Below are positions 58,365-64,000 of a DNA stretch of 64,000 nucleotides, one piece after another. The stretch covers positions 17,938-81,937 of the forward strand of contig NZ_VOAZ01000006.1 in assembly GCF_008369115.1 (NCBI RefSeq), given 5' to 3'. The position numbers and the translations under genes were made by a program. Source of the DNA: Psychrobacter sp. ANT_WB68. Lineage in GTDB: Bacteria > Pseudomonadota > Gammaproteobacteria > Pseudomonadales > Moraxellaceae. Under the pieces are notes generated by a model, which was not told the origin of the DNA, did no database searches, and saw nothing but the letters and a program-made list of their open reading frames with translations. Position 1 is the first letter of the stretch, and the number at the start of each line of letters is the position of its first letter.

Positions 58365-59573
58365 ATGGCAAAGCGTAGTACTCTATATAAAGGCATCAGC
58401 AGCGTTGGTTCTTTTACCCGCAACAACTTAGAACGTATGGGTGCGATGCTTGACAGTGTCAATGCTAAGAGCGGCAAACCGCGCCAATTTAAAGCGGTAA
58501 ATTTGGGCGATGAAGACTATCAACAAGATTTATTCCGTGAACAAACCTTAAAGGCAACGCAGCAATTATTGGGTACCCGCTTTGCTACTTATGGTAAATA
58601 TGCCAAAAAAGTGGTGCCAAACAGCTTGTTTGAATCAACGGTTGATGGTGCTTTTGCTCAAATCGCTAAGCTTGCTGATCATTGGAGTCAGATTGATTTA
58701 CCAGATCAGCATCGCTTTGCCAATATCGCAAGCCTAGATAATGAGCAGCGTTATGCGTTAGCCACTGATATTGCCAACCAAAACCGCGCCTTGGCAACGA
58801 TAGGTGGTTTGACAGGTTTAGCTGGGCTGCCAGGTTTGCTCGCTGATACCTTGTGGTTATTATTGGTATCATTACGTACCGTCTATCAGTTGGGTGCAGT
58901 TTATAATAAGCCGTTAACGGGTAAGCAAGGCGTTAAGATGGCTTATGAGCTGCTTGCTAATGCTGACTTAAGCAAGATGCAAGAAAAACAAGCCTTGCTA
59001 GCTGGTATTGGTATCGGTAAAGGCTTACTTGATAGTGCCCAAAGTAGTGGCTTGCACAATGAGCTTAAAAATTTAGGTTTACAAAACAAGAGCGTCAATT
59101 TTTATGCCGAGCAAGTGGACAGTATTGCCAGTCAGGTTGGTATTGATTTGGATCAAATCAACTTAACATGGATACGCAAATTCTTACCAGTCACCGCCGT
59201 TATCGTCGGTATGCGTTATAACAGTCAGCTGATTGATGAAGTCATTGGCGTGGCTCAAGCGACTTTTGCTCCAGAAGCTAAGCTTGCTAACCGTGCGATT
59301 ACCGACGATAGCAGTAGTGAGGCCGAAGTGAGTAAACCTGCTAGCGCTGATAAAAAGCAAGATGCTAACAAAGAATCAAGCAAAGATGCTGACAGCAAAA
59401 AAGAGTCCACTAATGCTAAAGAAAAAGAGTCGGTTAAAAAAAGTGCTAAAGAGGATGCTCAAGAAACTGAAAAACAGAGCGACAAAAAAGAGTCGAAGAA
59501 GGGTAGTGCTGATAAGACAGCTGATAAAAAATCAAGCAAATCCGATAACGCTGCTAACAAGCAAAGTAAATAG
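58365..59573 (+). CDS. EcsC family protein with a Lys/Ser-rich tail
   Basis: A 402-residue protein of the EcsC family (PF12787), of unknown function in this group. The folded part is about residues 55-310: Gly/Ala/Leu-rich stretch ATIGGLTGLAGLPGLLAD (144-161), the hydrophobic helix LWLLLVSLRTVYQLGAVY (163-180), and RKFLPVTAVIVGMRYN (271-286). Residues 314-402 are a low-complexity Lys/Ser/Asp/Glu/Ala tail (for example KKESTNAKEKESVKK). AAGGA precedes the ATG. Nothing in the neighbourhood suggests its role. Confidence 0.85.
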   Translation: MAKRSTLYKGISSVGSFTRNNLERMGAMLDSVNAKSGKPRQFKAVNLGDEDYQQDLFREQTLKATQQLLGTRFATYGKYAKKVVPNSLFESTVDGAFAQIAKLADHWSQIDLPDQHRFANIASLDNEQRYALATDIANQNRALATIGGLTGLAGLPGLLADTLWLLLVSLRTVYQLGAVYNKPLTGKQGVKMAYELLANADLSKMQEKQALLAGIGIGKGLLDSAQSSGLHNELKNLGLQNKSVNFYAEQVDSIASQVGIDLDQINLTWIRKFLPVTAVIVGMRYNSQLIDEVIGVAQATFAPEAKLANRAITDDSSSEAEVSKPASADKKQDANKESSKDADSKKESTNAKEKESVKKSAKEDAQETEKQSDKKESKKGSADKTADKKSSKSDNAANKQSK

Positions 59574-59677
59574 CATTTTTCTAATACTTAATGCTATTCG
59601 CGTTTAGTGGCAGTTGCTCTTTAATTTATCATTTATTCATTTTATTTTAGATAACTTGCTTATCTAAGATAAGAGAC

Positions 59678-59767
59678 GGCGATACTATCTATTTCTTATT
59701 AAGCTTGTTTCTCGTTGAACATCAGGTATTTTTGGGAAATAGGCTTGAAAAATAACATAGTATCGCC
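59678..59767. repeat. Long-range inverted repeat
   Basis: GGCGATACTAT (59678-59688) and its exact complement ATAGTATCGCC (59757-59767), 68 bases apart. In RNA they would close a larger folded element. Confidence 0.6.
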
Positions 59768-59958
59768 ATTTAGCTCTCATAAATTGCTGTCTGTTTATTT
59801 CTAAATATCTTATCTGAACGATGTATGGCCTTACTTTTGATACCATATTTAGCAATCTGTTTTCTAGCCAGTTTTTAACTAAAGACAGATAAAGTGGTAT
59901 AGTGGTAGGCGTAATGCATATCTATCGAATGTTGTAAAGTACAATCACTCATAAGTGG

Positions 59959-59987
59959 TTGAAATAGCAGCAACAACTCTTTATAAT
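59959..59987 (+). promoter_or_regulatory. Strong sigma-70 promoter of the str operon
   Basis: TTGAAA (59959-59964), a 17-base spacer, then TATAAT (59982-59987). It is 104 bases before the rpsL start, so the transcript should carry the leader described below. Confidence 0.75.
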
Positions 59988-59997
59988 ACACTGTCCT

Positions 59998-60060
59998 AAA
60001 AATGGGTGTCCCGAAATCTGTCGTTAACGTCAGATGGCTGGTGCATTGCCCCATTTTTTT
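59998..60060 (+). terminator. Terminator-like hairpin in the str leader
   Basis: AAAAATGGG (59998-60006) pairs with CCCATTTTT (60050-60058), with an inner near-palindrome ATCTGTCGTTAACGTCAGAT and T residues after the stem. It lies between promoter and rpsL, so it could be an attenuator. Confidence 0.5.
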
Positions 60061-60090
60061 GTTTTATACCAAACGGGAGAAGGATGCCTT

Positions 60091-60465
60091 ATGGCAACAA
60101 CTAACCAATTGATTCGTAAAGGTCGCAAAACCATCAAGGAAAAGTCAAAAGTTCCTGCGTTGGAAGCGTGCCCACAACGCCGTGGTGTATGTACTCGTGT
60201 ATATACTACTACCCCTAAAAAACCTAACTCAGCCATGCGTAAAGTATGTCGTGTACGTCTGACTTCAGGCTATGAAGTATCAAGCTACATCGGCGGCGAA
60301 GGTCATAACCTACAAGAGCACAGCGTTGTTCTTATCCGTGGTGGTCGTGTAAAAGATCTACCAGGTGTACGTTATCACACTGTTCGTGGTGCACTAGATT
60401 GCGCAGGCGTTAAAGACCGTAAACAAGGTCGTTCTAAATATGGTGCTAAGAAGCCTAAAGTTTAA
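60091..60465 (+). CDS. rpsL: 30S ribosomal protein S12
   Basis: A 124-residue ribosomal protein of the decoding centre. Starts [20 protein letters not shown] at 60091, with GGGAGAAGGA upstream; an in-frame ATG at 60034 lies inside the leader hairpin and would add a non-homologous segment. Lys43 (TTTPKKPNS) and Lys88 (VKDLPG), where changes give streptomycin resistance in other bacteria, are the unaltered residues. First gene of the str operon. Confidence 0.98.
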   Translation: MATTNQLIRKGRKTIKEKSKVPALEACPQRRGVCTRVYTTTPKKPNSAMRKVCRVRLTSGYEVSSYIGGEGHNLQEHSVVLIRGGRVKDLPGVRYHTVRGALDCAGVKDRKQGRSKYGAKKPKV

Positions 60466-60499
60466 TAACCAAACGTTATTAACTGAGATTCTTTGTATC

Positions 60500-60627
60500 A
60501 CCCATTAACTGTGCATGGGTCTGGTGTTAAGAGTACTTTCATTGAATTAGTGATTTGCTGTTATAACATACCGCCGTGCAGTAAGGCTGACTGACAACTC
60601 GATATAACGCCATCCAATATTAATTGG
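60500..60627 (+). promoter_or_regulatory. Possible S7-responsive region between rpsL and rpsG
   Basis: The 209-base spacer folds locally: ACCCAT/ATGGGT at 60500-60520 and CCAAT/ATTGG at 60614-60627. In E. coli S7 represses translation from the rpsL-rpsG spacer; whether this holds here is inference. Confidence 0.3.
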
Positions 60628-60674
60628 TGCGAGATTGTGAATGTCAGACACTCCTGAAGAAAAGGATTATTATT

Positions 60675-61148
60675 ATGCCAAGACGTCGCGTCGTTGCTAG
60701 CCGTGAGATCCTACCGGATCCTAAGTTTGGTAGCCAAACTGTTGCAAAATTCATCAACCATGTCATGAGTCATGGTAAAAAGTCTACTGCTGAGCGTATC
60801 GTATACGGTGCTCTTGAGACAGTTAGCGAAAAACGTAAGATCGAAGACCCAGTCGCTTTCTTTGAAGAAGTTCTAGAAAACGTCCGTCCAATGGTCGAAG
60901 TAAAAGCTCGCCGTGTTGGTGGTGCAACCTACCAAGTACCAATGGAAGTACGCCCCTCCCGTCGTACTGCCTTGGCTATGCGTTGGTTAGCTGAAGCTGC
61001 TGCTAAGCGTTCTGAAAAATCAATGGCTTTGCGTCTTGCAGGCGAATTGAATGATGCTGCTGACGGCAAAGGTAATGCCATGAAAAAGCGTGACGAAGTT
61101 CACCGCATGGCAGATGCTAACAAAGCATTCTCTCATTACCGTTTCTAA
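60675..61148 (+). CDS. rpsG: 30S ribosomal protein S7
   Basis: A 157-residue primary 16S rRNA-binding protein. It starts [20 protein letters not shown] at 60675, after AAAGGA; an earlier in-frame start gives an extra 17 unrelated residues. [24 protein letters not shown] and [13 protein letters not shown] are typical. Second gene of the str operon, 209 bases after rpsL. Confidence 0.98.
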   Translation: MPRRRVVASREILPDPKFGSQTVAKFINHVMSHGKKSTAERIVYGALETVSEKRKIEDPVAFFEEVLENVRPMVEVKARRVGGATYQVPMEVRPSRRTALAMRWLAEAAAKRSEKSMALRLAGELNDAADGKGNAMKKRDEVHRMADANKAFSHYRF

Positions 61149-61542
61149 GCTAGTATTATTTTTAATTCTAGCCTAGACGCTTAGGATTAACGGCTTCGGC
61201 CAGTTAATCCTTGTATTGTTGATTTATTCTATTGATTGCCGCCATCATCATTGGGTTGTTTAATGATTACTATCGTAAGATGGTTAAATCACCTAGATGG
61301 CGGACATCTGTCAAGATGCTGTTCTGAAAGGGATACTACTTCGAGAAGCCTGCAAAGTTGCAAAGCTCACAAAGAAAGTTTCCTGAGTTTGATGCCGCAC
61401 TATTCTTATATTTGCTCTTTTTTGTCCGTATTTGGCCCAATAATTAGTAAGTAATATAACGAAGCCGATGGCTTTGTCATAGAGAGTATGAGGTAGAGAC
61501 ACAACACATTAATATATACACGAATTTCCCTAGGAAAACACT
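61149..61542 (+). promoter_or_regulatory. rpsG-fusA intergenic leader
   Basis: 394 bases without a gene. Besides the UUCG hairpin, CCGCCATC (61239-61246) pairs with GATGGCGG (61296-61303), enclosing an ATCATT/AATGAT stem. The ribosome-binding site CTAGGAAAACACT precedes fusA. Confidence 0.45.
61183..61211 (+). other. Stable hairpin with UUCG tetraloop
   Basis: AGGATTAACGGC, loop TTCG, GCC, a bulged A, then GTTAATCCT. A very stable element just after rpsG; there is no strong T run, so it may be a processing or stability element rather than a terminator. Confidence 0.7.
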
Positions 61543-63669
61543 ATGGCTCGTAAAACTCCCCTAAAGCGCTATCGCAATATTGGTATCTCAGCGCACATTG
61601 ATGCTGGTAAGACGACCACTACTGAGCGTGTTTTGTTCTATACCGGTGTTAGCCACAAGCTTGGCGAAACCCATGATGGTGCCGCTACCATGGACTTTAT
61701 GGAGCAAGAACAAGAGCGCGGTATTACCATTGCTTCTGCGGCGACGACTTGTTTTTGGTCAGGTATGGCAAAACAGTTCGACGAACACCGTATCAACATC
61801 ATTGACACCCCAGGTCACGTTGACTTCACGATTGAAGTTGAACGTTCTATGCGTGTACTTGATGGCGCGTGCATGGTTTACTGTGCAGTAGGCGGCGTTC
61901 AGCCACAATCTGAAACCGTATGGCGTCAGGCAAACAAATATAAAGTACCACGCTTAGCATTCATTAACAAAATGGATCGTGTTGGTGCTGATTTCTACCG
62001 TGTGGTAGAACAAATCAAAACTCGTCTAGGCGGCAAGCCAGTACCATTGGTTATTCCAATTGGTAAAGAAGATGACTTTGAAGGCGTTGTTGATCTAGTG
62101 ACTATGAAAGCCATCTATTGGGACGAAGCGTCTCAAGGTATGGAATATGACGAGCGCGAAATCCCAGTAGAACTACAAGAAAAAGCGGAAGAATATCGTG
62201 AGTATCTAGTAGAGAATGCGGCTGAAGCATCAGAAGAATTGATGAATGAATACCTTGAAAATGGTGAATTGACGGTAGAGCAGATTCATGGCGCTATTCG
62301 TAAACTAACTATTGATAACGAAATCATTCCATTGCTCTGTGGTACTGCCTTTAAAAACAAAGGTGTACAGAAGATGTTGGATGCAGTTATTCAGTATCTA
62401 CCTGCGCCAATGGACGTACCGGCTATTAAAGGTATCCTTGATGACAAAGAAGAGTCTGAAGGCTTCCGCGAAGCGTCTGATGACGAGCCGTTCGCAGCAC
62501 TAGCGTTCAAAATCATGAACGACAAGTTCGTTGGTAACTTAACCTTCGTTCGTGTTTATTCAGGTGTTCTAAAGCAAGGCAGTAGCGTTTATAACCCTGT
62601 TAAAATGAAGCGTGAGCGTGTTGGCCGTATCGTGCAGATGATGGCAGATGCTCAGGTAGAGCTACAAGAGATCCGCACGGGTGATATCGCAGCCTTAGTT
62701 GGCATGAAAGACGTAACCACTGGTGATACGCTATGTGATGAGCAAAATGTGATCACGCTTGAGCGTATGGAATTCCCAGATCCAGTTATCAGCCTAGCGG
62801 TTGAGCCTAAGACTAAAGCTGACCAAGAAAAAATGTCAATTGCTTTAGGTCGTTTGGCAAAAGAAGATCCATCATTCCGTGTACATACTGACGAAGAGTC
62901 TGGTCAGACGATCATCAGTGGTATGGGTGAGCTACATTTGGAAATTCTTGTTGACCGCATGAAGCGTGAGTTTAACGTTGAAGCAAACATCGGTGCGCCT
63001 CAGGTTGCTTATCGTGAAACGATTCGTAACACCGTTGAACAAGAAGGTAAATTCGTACGTCAGACTGGTGGTCGTGGTAAATTCGGTCACGTTTGGTTAC
63101 GTCTTGAGCCTATGGATCCAGCGGGTGACGTTCTATATGAATTCGCTGAAGAAGTTGTTGGTGGTACGGTACCAAAAGAATTCCATGGTGCGGTTGATAA
63201 AGGTATTCAAGAGCGCATGAAAAACGGCGTACTTGCTGGTTACCCAATCGTTGGCGTAAAAGCAACCTTGTATGATGGTTCTTACCATGATGTTGACTCG
63301 GATGAGTTATCATTTAAAATGGCTGGTTCTATCGCATTCCGTAAAGGCTTTATGGCGGCAAACCCAACCCTACTTGAGCCAGTAATGAAAGTAGAAGTTG
63401 AAACCCCTGAAGACTACATGGGCGATATCATGGGCGATCTTAACCGTCGTCGTGGTATGGTTCAAGGCATGGAAGACTTGCCTGGCGGTACTAAACAGAT
63501 TCGTGCTGAAGTACCATTAGCGGAAATGTTTGGTTATGCCACACAAATGCGCTCAATGTCACAAGGTCGTGCAACGTATTCAATGGAATTCCAAAAGTAC
63601 GCTGAGATTCCAAAATCAGTTGCAGAATCTATCATCTCTAAATTCAACTCTAAAGATGATGACGAGTAA
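61543..63669 (+). CDS. fusA: Elongation factor G
   Basis: A 708-residue translocation GTPase. P-loop AHIDAGKT at 17-24, the switch 2 region DTPGHVDF near 88-95 and FINKMDR (NKMD) near 141-147 identify the G domain; the EF-G specific [12 protein letters not shown] and C-terminal domains ([26 protein letters not shown]) complete it. AGGA 9 bases before the ATG. Third gene of the str operon. Confidence 0.98.
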   Translation: MARKTPLKRYRNIGISAHIDAGKTTTTERVLFYTGVSHKLGETHDGAATMDFMEQEQERGITIASAATTCFWSGMAKQFDEHRINIIDTPGHVDFTIEVERSMRVLDGACMVYCAVGGVQPQSETVWRQANKYKVPRLAFINKMDRVGADFYRVVEQIKTRLGGKPVPLVIPIGKEDDFEGVVDLVTMKAIYWDEASQGMEYDEREIPVELQEKAEEYREYLVENAAEASEELMNEYLENGELTVEQIHGAIRKLTIDNEIIPLLCGTAFKNKGVQKMLDAVIQYLPAPMDVPAIKGILDDKEESEGFREASDDEPFAALAFKIMNDKFVGNLTFVRVYSGVLKQGSSVYNPVKMKRERVGRIVQMMADAQVELQEIRTGDIAALVGMKDVTTGDTLCDEQNVITLERMEFPDPVISLAVEPKTKADQEKMSIALGRLAKEDPSFRVHTDEESGQTIISGMGELHLEILVDRMKREFNVEANIGAPQVAYRETIRNTVEQEGKFVRQTGGRGKFGHVWLRLEPMDPAGDVLYEFAEEVVGGTVPKEFHGAVDKGIQERMKNGVLAGYPIVGVKATLYDGSYHDVDSDELSFKMAGSIAFRKGFMAANPTLLEPVMKVEVETPEDYMGDIMGDLNRRRGMVQGMEDLPGGTKQIRAEVPLAEMFGYATQMRSMSQGRATYSMEFQKYAEIPKSVAESIISKFNSKDDDE

Positions 63670-63748
63670 ATAATAAGTATTAATATGACAATATCGAGCA
63701 TATCTCTGTATTGTCAGTAGAGAATCCGCCAATAATTGGTTAAAAGAC

Positions 63749-63776
63749 TTGTTATTGGCTACGATTTTCTTATAAT
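63749..63776 (+). promoter_or_regulatory. Likely tuf promoter
   Basis: TTGTTA (63749-63754), 16-base spacer, TATAAT (63771-63776), 115 bases before the tuf start. It suggests tuf has its own promoter besides the str operon. Confidence 0.55.
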
Positions 63777-63891
63777 ATCTGCACATTAGTATGTGCACCC
63801 TTTTAACAACTATTTTAATGTGGTCAGGCTTGTCCTAACTTTAGTATTTATATGAGTTTGGCACTGACCCCAAAAAAAAGAGGAAATACCC

Positions 63892-64000
63892 ATGGCAAAG
63901 GCCAAGTTTGAACGCAGCAAGCCACACGTCAACGTCGGTACCATCGGACACGTTGACCACGGTAAAACAACCCTAACCGCCGCTATCGCAACCGTAGCAG
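63892..64000 (+). CDS. tuf: Elongation factor Tu (3' end outside window)
   Basis: The first 36 codons are present, starting [20 protein letters not shown] and including the P-loop GHVDHGKT (residues 19-26). GAGG precedes the ATG by 9 bases. Following fusA, this completes the rpsL-rpsG-fusA-tuf order. EF-Tu brings aminoacyl-tRNA to the ribosome. Confidence 0.97.
   Translation, partial: MAKAKFERSKPHVNVGTIGHVDHGKTTLTAAIATVA

Larger units (their letters stand above)
59574..60090. other. str operon upstream region
   Basis: 517 bases without a gene, containing AGATAA/TTATCT (59649-59665), a long-range 11-bp inverted repeat (59678-59688 with 59757-59767), the promoter at 59959 and the leader hairpin at 59998; see separate entries. 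Confidence 0.5.

Noticed and set aside
60034..60090. Earlier in-frame ATG for rpsL
   Set aside because: It would begin inside the leader hairpin and add 19 residues not found in S12 proteins; the start at 60091 has a proper ribosome site.
61236..61454. 72-residue plus-strand frame in the rpsG-fusA spacer
   Set aside because: Lies over the folded leader; no ribosome site and no family. The folding explains the region better.

Overview
This window looks like chromosomal housekeeping DNA from a gammaproteobacterium of the Moraxellaceae, most likely Psychrobacter. The inference rests on overall protein character, moderate GC with AT-rich spacers, Psychrobacter-like hypothetical proteins (DUF1176, DUF2788, an EcsC protein with a Lys/Ser tail), a short-form HisG, and a two-enzyme NadV/NadM nicotinamide salvage pair. 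I see no tRNA, rRNA, CRISPR array, prophage or insertion sequence.

Layout. 1-9.8 kb: end of cmoA, then cmoB (wobble uridine modification of tRNA), a secreted DUF1176 protein, a small DUF2788 membrane protein, argS, a SPOR-domain envelope protein, an orphan EIIC-like membrane protein, a diheme cytochrome of the thiosulfate dehydrogenase (TsdA) type and an SDR oxidoreductase. 10-19 kb: the protein quality block clpX, clpP, tig, then rdgB, sodB, an unrecognised protein, a DUF72 protein and ispA. 19.8-31.6 kb: the fadBA beta-oxidation operon, an isochorismatase-fold hydrolase, an MFS transporter divergent from an HD phosphohydrolase across a perfect 32-bp palindrome, psd, dtd, an M23 peptidase, a DnaQ-like exonuclease, an alpha/beta hydrolase and a LOG-family phosphoribohydrolase. 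31.7-42.5 kb: an FAD oxidoreductase, a small lipoprotein, a YceI protein, zinc-free ribosomal protein L31 behind a long structured leader, the NAD salvage cluster (nadM, nadV, SGNH hydrolase), another hydrolase, an AhpD-like protein and nfuA. 42.8-50 kb: metY, a PfkB kinase, rsmI, yraN, dolP-like lipoprotein, a secreted hydrolase, ibaG and murA. 51-57.7 kb: hisG, hisD, hisC, then pabB and fabB on the other strand. 58.4-64 kb: an EcsC protein and the str operon rpsL, rpsG, fusA and the start of tuf.

Many gene pairs are convergent and share strong bidirectional intrinsic terminators, giving the window clear transcription unit borders. The most interesting non-coding signals are the 32-bp palindrome at 25642-25673, the long structured leader before the L31 gene (35290-35540), the terminator-like hairpin in the str operon leader (59998-60060), and the folded rpsG-fusA spacer (61183-61303). 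No obviously new multi-gene system was found; the best candidates for undescribed biology are these RNA or operator elements and the SGNH hydrolase translationally linked to NAD salvage.
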